From the NCBI RefSeq assembly GCF_014356525.2, contig NC_052518.1, forward strand, positions 33,254,017 to 33,318,016: a DNA stretch of 64,000 nt, read 5' to 3'. Position numbers and translations under genes: made by a program. Positions within the stretch are counted from its first letter, which is position 1, and every line of letters starts with the position of its first letter. Below the pieces are notes generated by a model. It saw only the letters and a list, made by a program, of their open reading frames with translations. It was not told the DNA's origin and ran no database searches. Positions 35,901-46,545 of the stretch are shown piece after piece. The stretch is from Nilaparvata lugens. Its lineage: Eukaryota; Arthropoda; Insecta; Hemiptera; Delphacidae.

Positions 35901-38900
35901 CACATATTAAACATACTGTTGGAGTTTCATCAAAATATAATGATGTTTAGGGGTGATCAGGAGTTAAAAACCCTTTTGACCAGCATAAAAAGTGATTGAT
36001 AGGGTATTTCCAATTGTCAGATTCATTTCAAATTCTGCATACAGGCTGATTTACACATATTACCTATTATACTATGGAAATTTCATAAGAATATGTGGAC
36101 TATATAGGGTGTTAAAAGGTTGAAAACCTTATTGAACAGCATATAAAAAGTGATTGACCAGGTATTTCTAATTGTCCAAATCGTTTCAAATTGGCATACA
36201 GGATAATTCGAACATTATTGTTTACTGTTGAAATTTCATCAAAATATAATGATGTTTAGGGGTGGTTAGGGGTTAAAAACCCTATTAATCAGCAAAAAAA
36301 GTCATTGTCCTGGTTTTTTTAATTGACCAAATCGTTTCAAATTTGGCATACAGGATAATTCACACATATTGAACATACTGTTGGAATTTCATCAGAATAT
36401 AATGATGTTTAGGGGTGGTTAGGGGTTAAAAACCCTATAGACAAGCATAAAATGTTATTGACCATGTATTTCTAATTGTCCAAATCGTTTCAAATTTTGA
36501 ATACAGGATAATCTAAAATTTCATCAAAATATAATGATGTTTAGGGGTGGTAAGGGGTTAAAAACCCTATTGAACAGCATAAAAATTGATTGACCAGGTA
36601 TTTCTAATTGTCCGATATGTTTCAAATTTGGCATACAGGATAATTCACACATATTTCACACACTATAAGATTTTTTCAGGAATATGTTTAGGGGTGATCA
36701 GGGGTTAAAAACCCTATTCACCAGCATTGAAAGTGATTGATAGGGTATTTCCGATTGTCCAATTTGTTTTAAATTTGGCATACAGGATGATCCACACATA
36801 CACATTATACTATTGAAATTTCATAAAAAATTTTGGACTATTAGGAGTGGTAAGGGTTTGAAAACCCTATTGACCCAGCATTAAAAGTGATTGATGAGGT
36901 ATTTCCAATTGTCCGATTTGTTTCAAATTTGTCATACAGGATGATCCACACATATTAACCATATTGTTGTAATTTCATCAAAATATATTGATGTTTGGAG
37001 GTGGTTAGGGGCTAAAAACCTCATTGAACAGCATAAAAAGTGATTGACTGGGTATTTCTGATTGACTGATTCATTTCAAATTCGGCATACTGGATGATTC
37101 ACACATACTCATTATACTATTGAAATTTCAAAAGAATATGTTGACTATATGGGGTGTTAAGAGGTTGGAAACCCTATTGAACAGCATTGAAAGTGATTGA
37201 ACCGGTATATTTAATTGTCCAATTCGTGTCAAATTTGGAATACAGGATAATTCGAACATTGTCCGATTGATGGGGTATTTCCAATTGTCCGATTTGTTTC
37301 AAATTTGTCATACAGGATGATCCACACATATTAACCATATTGTTGAAATTTCATCAAAATATAATGATGTTTGGAGGTGGTTAGGGGTTAAAAACCCTAT
37401 TGAACAGCATAAAAAGTGATTGACCTGGTATTTCTGATTGTCGGATTCGTTTCCAATCTGGCATACTTGATAATTTACACATATTGAACATACTGTTGGA
37501 ATTTCATCGAAATATAATGATGTTTAGGGGTGATGTTTAGGGGTAAAAACCCTATTGACAAGCATAAAAAGTGATTGACCTGGTATTTCTGATTGTACAA
37601 TTCGTTTCAAATTTGGCATACAGGATGATCCATCCACACATGCTTACACAACATACTGTTGGAATTTCATCGAAATATGATGATGTTTAGGGGTGATGTT
37701 TAGGGTTAAAAACCCTATTAACCAGCATAAAAAGTGATCGACCGGGTATTTCTGATTGTCCAATTCGTTTCAAATTTGGCATACAGGATGATCCACACAT
37801 GCTTATACTATTAAAATTCTATAAGAATATGTGGACTATTAGGTGTGGTTAGAGGTTAAAAACCCTATTGACCATGATAAAAAGGGATCGACCTGGTATT
37901 TCTAATTGAACAATTTATTTCAAAATTGGCATACTGGATAATTTACACATATTAAACATCTTGTAATTTCATTAAAATATAATAATGTTTAGGGGTGGTT
38001 AGGGGTTAAAGACCCTATTGAACAGCATGAAAAGTGATTGACCGGGTATTTCTAATTGTCCGATTTATTCCAAATTCGGCATACAGGATGATTCACACAT
38101 ACTTATTATACTATTGAAATTTCATAATAATATGTGGAGTATATGGGGTGTTGAGGGGTTGAAAAACCTATTGAATAGGATAAAAAATGATTGACCAGGT
38201 ATTACTGATTGTCCAATTTGTTTCAAATTTGGCATACAGGATAATAAGAACACTATTAACAAACTGTTGGGATTTCATCAAAATATAATGATGTATAGGG
38301 GTGGTTAGTGGTTAAAAACCCTATTGATCAGCAAAAAAGTCATTGTCCTGGTTTTCCTAATTGTCAAATCGTTTCAAATTCGGCATACACGATAACTCAC
38401 ACATATTGAACATACTGTTTAAATTTCATCAGAATATAATGATGTTTAGGGGTGGTTAGGGGTTAAAAACCCTATTGACAAGCATAAAAAGTTATTGACC
38501 GTGTATTTCTAATTGTCCAATTCGTTTCAAATTTTGAATATAGGATAATTTACACATATTAAACATACTGTTGGAGTTTCATCAAAATATAATGATGTTT
38601 AGGGGTGATCAGGAGTTAAAAACCCTTTTGACCAGCATAAAAAGTGATTGATAGGGTATTTCCAATTGTCAGATTCATTTCAAATTCTGCATACAGGCTG
38701 ATTTACACATATTACCTATTATACTATGGAAATTTCATAAGAATATGTGGACTATATAGGGTGTTAAAAGGTTGAAAACCTTATTGAACAGCATATAAAA
38801 AGTGATTGACCAGGTATTACTGATTGTCCAATTCTTTCCAAATTTAGCATACAGGATAATTCGAACATTATTGTTTACTGTTGAAATTTCATCAAAATAT

Positions 38901-41900
38901 AATGATGTTTAGGGGTGGTTAGGGGTTAAAAACCCTATTAATCAGCAAAAAAAGTCATTGTCCTGGTTTTTTTAATTGACCAAATCGTTTCAAATTTGGC
39001 ATACAGGATAATTCACACATATTGAACATACTGTTGGAATTTCATCAGAATATAATGATGTTTAGGGGTGGTTAGGGGTTAAAAACCCTATTGACCAGCA
39101 TAAAAAGTGATTGACCGGGTATTTCTGATTGTCCAATTTGTTGCAAATTTGGCGAACCTCAGGATGATCCACACATGCTTATACTATTAAAATTTTATAA
39201 GAATATGTGGACTATTAGGTGTGGTTAGAGGTTAAAAACCCTATTGACCAGGATAAAAAGTGATTGACCTGGTATTTCTAATTGAACGATTCATTTCAAA
39301 TCTGTCATACTGGATAATTTACACATATTAAACATATTGTTGGAATTTTATCAAAATATAATGATGTTTAGTGGTTGTTAGGGGTTGAAAACTCTATTGA
39401 CCAGCATAAAAAGTGATTGACTGGGTATTTCCAATTGACCGATTTATTCCAAATTCGGCATACAGGATGATTCACACATACCCATTATACTATTGAAATT
39501 TCATAAGAATATGTGGAGTATATGGGGTTTTGAGGGGTTGAAAACCCTATTGAAAAGACTAAAAATTGATTGACCAGGTATTACTGGTTGTCCAATTCGT
39601 TTCAAATTTGGCATACAGGATAATTCGAACACTATTAACAAACTGTTGGAATTTCATCAAAATATAATGATGTTTAGGGGTTAAAAACCCTATTGATCAG
39701 CAAAAAAAGTCATTGTCGTTTCAAATTTTCAACAGGATAATTCACAAATATTTCACACACTATTAGAATTTTATAGGAATAAGTCCACTATTAAGGATAG
39801 TAAGGGTTTAAACCCAGATTGACAAGCATAAAATGTTATTGACTGGGTATTTCTGATTGTCAAATTCGTTTCAAATTTAGCATAGAGGTTGATTCACACA
39901 TACTCATTACACTAAATGGCATACAGGATAATTCGAACATTATTAACATACTGTTGGAATTTCATCAAAATATAATGATCTTTAGGGGTGGTTAGGGGTT
40001 AAAAACCCTATTGATCAGCAAAAAAAGTCATTGTCCTGGTTTTTTTAATTGTCCAAATCGTTTCAAATTTGGCATACAGGATAATTTACACAAATTGAAC
40101 ATACTGTTGAAATTTCATCAGAATATAATTATGTTCAGGGGTGGTTAGGGGTGAAAACCCTATTGAACAGCATAAAAAGTGATTGACTGGGTATTTCTAA
40201 ATGTCCAATTTGTTTCAAATTTGGCATACAGGATAATTCAGCAAAAAAAGTCATTGTCCTGGTTTTTCTAATTGTCCAAATCGTTTCAAATTTGGCATAC
40301 ACGATAAATCACACATATTGAACATACTGTTGAAATGTCATCAGAATATATTGATGTTCAGGGGTGGTTAGGGGTTAAAAACCCTATTGACAAGCATAAA
40401 AAGTTATTGACCGTGTATTTCTAATTGTCCAATTCGTTTCAAATTTTGAATATAGGATAATTTACACATATTAAACATACTGTTGGAGTTTCATCAAAAT
40501 ATAATGATGTTTAGGGGTGATCAGGGTTAAAATAGGGTTAAAACCCTATTGACAAGCATAAAAAGTTATTGACTGTGTATTTCTAATTGTCCAATTCGTT
40601 TCAAATTTTCAACAGGATAATTCACAAATATTTCACACACTATTAGAATTTTATAGGAATAAGTCCACTATTAAGGATAGTAAGGGTTTAAACCCAGATT
40701 GACAAGCATAAAATGTTATTGACTGGGTATTTCTGATTGTCAAATTCGTTTCAAATTTAGCATAGAGGTTGATTCACACATACTCATTACACTAAATGGC
40801 ATACAGGATAATTCACACATATTGAACATACTGTTGGAATTTCATCAGAATATAATGATGTTTAGGGGTGGTTAGGGGTTAAAAACCCTATTGACCAGCA
40901 TAAAAAGTGATTGACCGGGTATTTCTGATTGTCCAATTTGTTGCAAATTTGGCGAACCTCAGGATGATCCACACATGCTTATACTATTAAAATTTTATAA
41001 GAATATGTGGACTATTAGGTGTGGTTAGAGGTTAAAAACCCTATTGACCAGGATAAAAAGTGATTGACCTGGTATTTCTAATTGAACGATTCATTTCAAA
41101 TCTGTCATACTGGATAATTTACACATATTAACATATTGTTGGAATTTTATCAAAATATAATGATGTTTAGTGGTTGTTAGGGGTTGAAAACTCTATTGAC
41201 CAGCATAAAAAGTGATTGACTGGGTATTTCCAATTGACCGATTTATTCCAAATTCGGCATACAGGATGATTCACACATACCCATTATACTATTGAAATTT
41301 CATAAGAATATGTGGAGTATATGGGGTTTTGAGGGGTTGAAAACCCTATTGAAAAGACTAAAAATTGATTGACCAGGTATTACTGGTTGTCCAATTCGTT
41401 TCAAATTTGGCATACAGGATAATTCGAACACTATTAACAAACTGTTGGAATTTCATCAAAATATAATGATGTTTAGGGGTTAAAAACCCTATTGATCAGC
41501 AAAAAAAGTCATTGTCGTTTCAAATTTTCAACAGGATAATTCACAAATATTTCACACACTATTAGAATTTTATAGGAATAAGTCCACTATTAAGGATAGT
41601 AAGGGTTTAAACCCAGATTGACAAGCATAAAATGTTATTGACTGGGTATTTCTGATTGTCAAATTCGTTTCAAATTTAGCATAGAGGTTGATTCACACAT
41701 ACTCATTACACTAAATGGCATACAGGATAATTCGAACATTATTAACATACTGTTGGAATTTCATCAAAATATAATGATCTTTAGGGGTGGTTAGGGGTTA
41801 AAAACCCTATTGATCAGCAAAAAAAGTCATTGTCCTGGTTTTTTTAATTGTCCAAATCGTTTCAAATTTGGCATACAGGATAATTTACACAAATTGAACA

Positions 41901-42434
41901 TACTGTTGAAATTTCATCAGAATATAATTATGTTCAGGGGTGGTTAGGGGTGAAAACCCTATTGAACAGCATAAAAAGTGATTGACTGGGTATTTCTAAA
42001 TGTCCAATTTGTTTCAAATTTGGCATACAGGATAATTCAGCAAAAAAAGTCATTGTCCTGGTTTTTCTAATTGTCCAAATCGTTTCAAATTTGGCATACA
42101 CGATAAATCACACATATTGAACATACTGTTGAAATGTCATCAGAATATATTGATGTTCAGGGGTGGTTAGGGGTTAAAAACCCTATTGACAAGCATAAAA
42201 AGTTATTGACCGTGTATTTCTAATTGTCCAATTCGTTTCAAATTTTGAATATAGGATAATTTACACATATTAAACATACTGTTGGAGTTTCATCAAAATA
42301 TAATGATGTTTAGGGGTGATCAGGGTTAAAATAGGGTTAAAAACCCTATTGACAAGCATAAAAAGTTATTGACTGTGTATTTCTAATTGTCCAATTCGTT
42401 TCAAATTTTCAACAGGATAATTCACAAATATTTC
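29921..42434 (+). repeat. Satellite array, left arm
   Basis: Tandem monomers of about 138-155 bp. Each has a conserved box TAGGGGTTAAAAACCCTATT, then GTGATTGAC, a TTTCAAATTTGGCATACAGGAT segment and an ATATAATGATGTTTAGGGG or AATATGTGGACTAT end, giving at least two monomer types. Higher-order repeats are visible: a 376-bp period (for example 30871 and 31247), an 1800-bp near-identical duplication (39061 and 40861), and copies offset by about 1.9, 2.65 and 3.2 kb. No long coding frame. The array runs into the assembly gap, so its true length is unknown. Confidence 0.95.
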
Positions 42435-42534
42435 NNNNNNNNNNNNNNNNNNNNNNNNNNNNNNNNNNNNNNNNNNNNNNNNNNNNNNNNNNNNNNNNNN
42501 NNNNNNNNNNNNNNNNNNNNNNNNNNNNNNNNNN
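42435..42534. other. Assembly gap (100 N)
   Basis: Exactly 100 N bases, the usual placeholder for a gap of unknown size. It separates the satellite from the virus-like cassette, so the left border of the cassette is missing. Confidence 0.99.
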
Positions 42535-42535
42535 T

Positions 42536-42742
42536 GATTTAAATATGTTTAAGAGTGAAACACCAATTTTTGTAATAGATTGTTCATATCAATCAGATCA
42601 CTTAAAGGTATCAACTGATGTTAGAGTAGAAATTGAATTTGAAAAGGCTGTACCAAATCTGACAACAGCCTATTGTATTCTTGTAAGTGATACTTTAATG
42701 GAATATAAACCATTATCATCACTTGTAAGAGAAGTGCAATAG
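42536..42742 (+). pseudogene. C-terminal fragment of an arthropod virus-like-element protein (possible capsid-like family)
   Basis: The frame is open from the gap edge and ends at TAG 42740-42742. It contains TPIFVIDCSYQSDHLK, VRVEIEFEKAVPNLTTAYC and MEYKPLSSLVRE. I recognise this as the C-terminal end of a large uncharacterised family found in many insect and other invertebrate genomes, which I associate from memory with virus-like mobile elements and possibly with a structural (capsid) role; I cannot verify this. The N-terminal part is lost in the gap. The next fragment (42784-43008) looks like an upstream part of the same family, so the order is scrambled. Confidence 0.5.
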
Positions 42743-42783
42743 GTTCATAATAGCATGTGTAGGTTTGTCAACTTTACAACAGA

Positions 42784-43008
42784 GTGCGTGCAAATCAGTA
42801 TAAATATGATTTCAAACATGTAATATTGAATTTAAAACAAGAGCTTGTACTACTTAGATCATCATCAGATATAAATTGTATTGAATCAGCAGATGGTGAG
42901 AGAGTTTCAATAACTTTGACTAAGCTAGTATGGAAGATGCCATATATTGAGCTAGAAAATCATAGAAGACTAAAATTCCTGAAAAGAATTTGTAGTAAGA
43001 GTAAGTAA
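42784..43008 (+). pseudogene. Internal fragment of the same putative structural-protein family
   Basis: No ATG start. The frame reads FKHVILNLKQELVLLRSSSD, then ITLTKLVWKMPYIELENHRR and LKFLKRI. The 'LKQELVLxR ... W+(M/V)P+I' layout is the central part of the family named for the preceding fragment, where it normally precedes the IDCS segment. Here it follows it, and it breaks off in an AGTAAG-type simple repeat (43000-43030). A rearranged or deleted second copy is the simplest reading. Confidence 0.45.
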
Positions 43009-43105
43009 GAGTAGTAAGAGTAGTAAGTAGTTGCTCGTGAGACGTGGTGATACACACATCATTGATTCATCTTCAACAGTATTATTCTTGAGGCTGCTGC
43101 AGAAG

Positions 43106-44109
43106 ATGGAAGAACTAGTTAAGATTAAGGAGGAAGAAGAGGGTGATATTTATGATAGACTTTCAGCTTACTATACCGGTACTAATAGTTCATTTGATGA
43201 GATGTATCATTCTAAACCAGTTTCTAAACAAGGACGACAAACATATTCTCGTGCTGTTCAGTGTAATTTAGATAGTGAAGACACTTCACAAACAGAGACG
43301 GAAAGCGAATTGATTGAAGAAGATGAGGTGCTTAATAAAGAAGCTGAGAAGGAGAATGCAGTATTGAAAGAAACAGGTGAGTCAGATATTTCAACTTTCT
43401 GTGTGGTCGAATTTCATGGATTTAAAAATTATTCAGATAATACATTTATTCTAAAAGAATTTGCACTTATTGATACACGTCAAACATATGTTTTATATCA
43501 TTTCAAACCACCATTTCCTAAATCTGAACTTCCATGGAAATCATATCGTGATGTATCTTGGCTAGAATTTTATCATCATAAAATAAAATGGGAGATGGGG
43601 GATACTGAATACTCAGATAATATTATCAAAAGTTGTCTACAAAACTATCAAAAAGTTTATACTAAGGGTAGAGAGAAGATGGAATTTTTAAAGAAATTTC
43701 ATGCTAATGTTGAAATGATACCAGATAATTTTGAAAGACCGGATTATAAAAAATTTGAAAGTAGTTGGTGTAATGAGATTTGTAAAATATATAGATCGGT
43801 TGGGAATGGACGTTGAGCACTTTTCAGTGCAAATCATTATCTTTCAGAATTGCTAATAAAGTCAGAAGTAATATGTAAACAGCATGTGGATTATCTGTGT
43901 GAGAGCGAGAGGATGAGATCTATGAAAAGTTGTCCTTTTTATAATAATGAGAAAAAAGATAGTATGCAAGACAGGGTTTTTTCTACAATGGTAGTAAAGT
44001 AATTTGTGTTTATTGTGGATATGAACTGTTTATGCATAGAGCCAGAATATGTAATCTTAATAGCGGTGCGAATACAGTAAATTTTTCAGTCTTGGTTCTG
44101 TTGGTATAA
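43106..44109 (+). pseudogene. Cassette gene A, copy 1: KPPF/YTKG-core protein with BIR-like tail (broken)
   Basis: ATG at 43106 opens 236 codons. An acidic, low-complexity N-terminus is followed by a core: FCVVEFHGFKNYSDNTFILK, YHFKPPFPKSELPWKSYRDV, SWLEFYHHKIKWEMGD and KVYTKGREKMEFLKKFH. I know this layout from uncharacterised proteins of invertebrate virus-like or mobile elements; the 'vvEF.GF ... ikE.al' start could be nuclease-like (weak inference). TGA at 43814-43816 replaces the Cys codon kept in copy 2 (RCALFSA). The frame then continues to about 43970, shifts by one base, and goes on with RQGFFYNG, VICVYCGYEL and HRARIC to TAA at 44107-44109. One nonsense change plus one frameshift. 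It lies 53 bp before gene B. Confidence 0.6.
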
Positions 44110-44161
44110 ATAGAGCTGAAAATGGTAGGATGATACAGTGTGCTATTGAACATCATTCAGG

Positions 44162-44459
44162 ATGAATCCGGTAAATTGGTTAGCAGCTGGAGATAATTTA
44201 GAAAGTAAACTTCGTGAACATTTAGATTGGTTTGATGTATGTGAAGATTCAATCAGTAAAGCTAAAAAAAGAAAATCGTGATACGACATTATTAGTGGAA
44301 TTACTATCAGTTTTTTTATCGACAGTGAATATTGATGACATTAATGAGTACTTGTGTTATTATAGACCGTTTAAATTAAATGTGAATAAACTATTAAAAT
44401 TAGAAAATGCGGTATTAAATAATATTACATCATCTATAAACAATGATGAAGTTCATTGA
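44162..44459 (+). pseudogene. Cassette gene B, copy 1 (frameshifted)
   Basis: ATG at 44162 begins MNPVNWLAAGDNLESKLREH, parallel to MNPQTW in copy 2. A run of seven A bases near 44266 breaks the frame. The other frame continues LVELLSVFLSTVNIDDINEY, CYYRPFKLNVNKLLKLE and stops at 44459. Conserved features in both copies are the acidic, helical character and the YYRPF(K/R)L(N/S)V(N/D)KL(L/I)K(L/I)E block. Function unknown; about 98 residues if intact. Confidence 0.55.
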
Positions 44460-44595
44460 CTGTTCACGAACATGTTTGTGCAGGTCTTCGTAGTGTACGT
44501 AGTGGGGGAAGAGTATTGAGGGAATGAAGTCAGTAACTTGAAATTGTTATTCATTCTACATTCAACATCGTACGTGTGTGAACGTGTTTTCAATC

Positions 44596-44932
44596 ATGCA
44601 GGACACTCTATCTTTTGATTTGACAAAGTTCAACCAAACATCATACGAGGATATTCCAATTGTTCAAATATATGATTTGAAACCTGATTTCAAATATCCG
44701 ATACAAAAAGCGAGATTAGCACTAACAAAGTGTGGAGATAGAATTGTAATGAGACTATATGAAATTAACAAGAAGAGCGGCGCATATTCGTTTTATGATG
44801 TTTTATCTACCTGAGAAGTATTTATCAACATTGAATGCAGCAACTTTGGATGATTTTAACAGTAGAAAGTATGTAATGAAATGTGAACATAGAGAGGATA
44901 AACCATCTTCAATTCACTTGGAAATGCAATAG
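44596..44932 (+). pseudogene. Cassette gene C, copy 1 (frameshifted)
   Basis: ATG at 44596 gives MQDTLSFDLTKFN, then VQIYDLKPDFKYPIQKARLA, then GDRIVMRLYEINKKS and YDV. A missing T in a T run near 44805 shifts the frame, which then reads YLPEKYLSTLNAATLDDFNS and KYVMKCEHRE and ends at TAG 44930-44932. The pattern (a short beta-rich segment, a basic 'TK.G.RIVMRL' strand, then '(Y/F)LPEK(Y/F)L') resembles small proteins of invertebrate virus-like elements that I recall, perhaps nucleic-acid binding (inference). The paralogue is at 47626-47990. Confidence 0.5.
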
Positions 44933-44988
44933 TAAGAACTCAAAACTAACTTAAACTGGATTGATTTATTTTACTTAGAATTGATCAA

Positions 44989-45281
44989 ACTCAGTGATGT
45001 AGGTCTGTCTCATAGTTAAATGTTAACAATTGATATTTCTATATTAGTCTAGATATTTAGTAAATATTTAGTCTACTATAGATAATCTATCAATATTTAG
45101 CTAGAGATGGAGATGAAGCACTTTAAAACTTCAACGCCTGCGCTTTTTACTGCATAGATAAAGTGAATATTTGAATTTAATTATATACTATCAAATTATA
45201 TTCATATTCATTTTCATCCTACAGTCAGGTGGAAAGAAAAGCATATATGAAAGAAAGTAAGCTGTATTTTACTCAGTCTTT
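44989..45281 (+). repeat. Cassette direct repeat R1 (promoter repeat, degenerate)
   Basis: About 290 bp repeated at 45415-45701 with few differences, including GATGTAGGTCTGTCTCATAG, TTAGTCTAGATATTTAGTAA and TTCAACGCCTGCGCTTTTTA. At its end the TATA position reads TATATGAAAG (45244-45253) and the initiator TCAGT lies at 45273. Only a very short ORF follows. Confidence 0.85.
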
Positions 45282-45414
45282 ACTCAAAAAGAAAATAACT
45301 GATCTAACAACTACATCAATGATAGTAAAACAATTGTATGTAGTAACAGATGCAACAAAGATTTAATAAGTAGAGCTGAAATGCTGCTGCTGCTGCTCTC
45401 TAATTTCTGATCTA

Positions 45415-45701
45415 ACTCAGTGATGTAGGTCTGTCTCATAGTTAAATGTTAACAATTGATATTTCTATATTAGTCTAGATATTTAGTAAATATTTAGTCT
45501 ACTATAGATAATCTATCAATATTTAGCTAGAGATGGAGATGAAGCACTTTAAAACTTCAACGCCTGCGCTTTTTACTGCATGGATAAAGTGAATATTCGA
45601 ATTTAATTATATACTATCAAATTATATTCATTTTCATCCTACAGTCAGGTGGAAAGAGAAGCATATATAAAAGAAAGTAAGCTGTATTTTACTCAGTCTT
45701 T
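45415..45701 (+). repeat. Cassette direct repeat R2 (promoter repeat, intact)
   Basis: Second copy of R1. The two differ at scattered positions and by a 6-base indel. It ends in a canonical core promoter that leads into ORF E. Confidence 0.85.
45664..45697 (+). promoter_or_regulatory. TATA box plus arthropod initiator
   Basis: TATATAAAAG at 45664-45673 and TCAGT at 45693-45697, with the initiator A 31 bases after the first T of the TATA box. This is the classical arthropod core-promoter spacing, also used by many insect DNA-virus genes. The start codon of ORF E is 65 bases downstream of the initiator A. Confidence 0.65.
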
Positions 45702-45759
45702 GCTGAGTTCAGCCAGTGTTAACTACAAAAGGTGTTAGTGCATACATAACCTATAAATT

Positions 45760-46119
45760 ATGAGTCAATGCTTTAGTTATTCAAAGTTCAAAAAGATATC
45801 AAGGCTTCTAATGGGTATAACATTTGATGAATTTAATTAACTGGCAAATAGTGTAAGATATTCAAAGTACTGTTTAGATAATGACACTGACAGTAAGGAG
45901 GTTAAGCATAACAATCAAAATTCAAACAATGTAAATACAAACAATTCAAGATTCTCTATATTATCCGAAATATATGATTTACTAGATATTGTGATTGATG
46001 GTTATGGTCATTTTCATTATGGCTGTAGCTGTGAATGCCCAGTTATGACAATAACTGATGTTAATGAGCTCTGGGAAGCATTATTCGATCTAGCTGAGCA
46101 TAAGTGTATGAAAAAGTAA
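45760..46119 (+). pseudogene. ORF E: unknown cysteine-containing protein with one in-frame stop
   Basis: ATG at 45760 opens a frame of 119 codons plus stop that is interrupted only by TAA at codon 27 (45838-45840). It reads MSQCFSYSKFKKISRLLMG before the stop. After it come an Asn-rich linker and then YDLLDIVIDGYGHFHYGCSC, ECPVMTITDVNELW and a C-terminal AEHKCMKK. The His/Cys cluster (GHFHYGCSCEC) might bind metal. The frame, the upstream promoter and position within the cassette support a former gene. I do not recognise the family. Confidence 0.45.
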
Positions 46120-46124
46120 AAAAC

Positions 46125-46545
46125 ATTAAGCTTAAAGGCAGGCAGCGGCGGGCGGCGACATAGGGGGTGACGGGGGGGGGACTTGTTTGGAAGGAAGATC
46201 TTGCAAGTGTCTACTTATTTTTTTAAAATAAGTACTTGAACAAGAATGGTGGTCTTCAGTAGGAGGAGGAGATTTGGTTTAGGCTGGGGGGGTCCGCAAA
46301 GTGTGGGGGATTGCTTGGAGGGGGATTCTGCAATTGGTACGCCCATAAATTTGTTTTTTTCATATAAATACTTGAAATCAAATGGCAGTTTTAGTATCGG
46401 TGGGAGAACTGGTCCAGGCGAGGGGTTAGAAAATGGAGTTTTCCCGCGCGGAGCGCGGGAAGATTTGGGCGGGGTTTGGAGCCCCCCTGGGGGATTAGGC
46501 TCTGCCCCCTAATTAAAATACTGCTCTGTGATTGGTGCGTTAAAT
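46125..46545. other. GC-rich island with perfect hairpin
   Basis: A G-rich island in an AT-rich region: GGCAGCGGCGGGCGGCGACA, runs of 7-9 G, and a perfect 9-bp stem TTCCCGCGC-GGA-GCGCGGGAA (46441-46461). A second inverted repeat, ACTTATTTT/AAAATAAGT, lies near 46213-46233. The frame 46246-46512 is a by-product of composition. It replaces the N-terminal part of gene A in copy 2, so it is probably an insertion or a rearrangement joint; a non-coding viral element (packaging or origin-like) is an open alternative. Confidence 0.5.

Noticed and set aside
29921..42434. CRISPR-like array or telomere repeat
   Set aside because: No repeat-spacer structure; monomers of about 150 bp are contiguous. TTAGGGG occurs once per monomer, not in tandem.
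29921..42434. CENP-B box in the satellite
   Set aside because: ATTCGTTTCAAATTTGG matches only the first half of the box; the CGGG half is missing.
42784..43030. Real start codon for the 42784 frame
   Set aside because: There is only a GTG and no ATG; the homologous family continues upstream, so it is a fragment.
46246..46512. Gly/Arg-rich 88-codon frame
   Set aside because: It lies in the GC-rich island; composition alone keeps it open and there is no domain or homologous frame.
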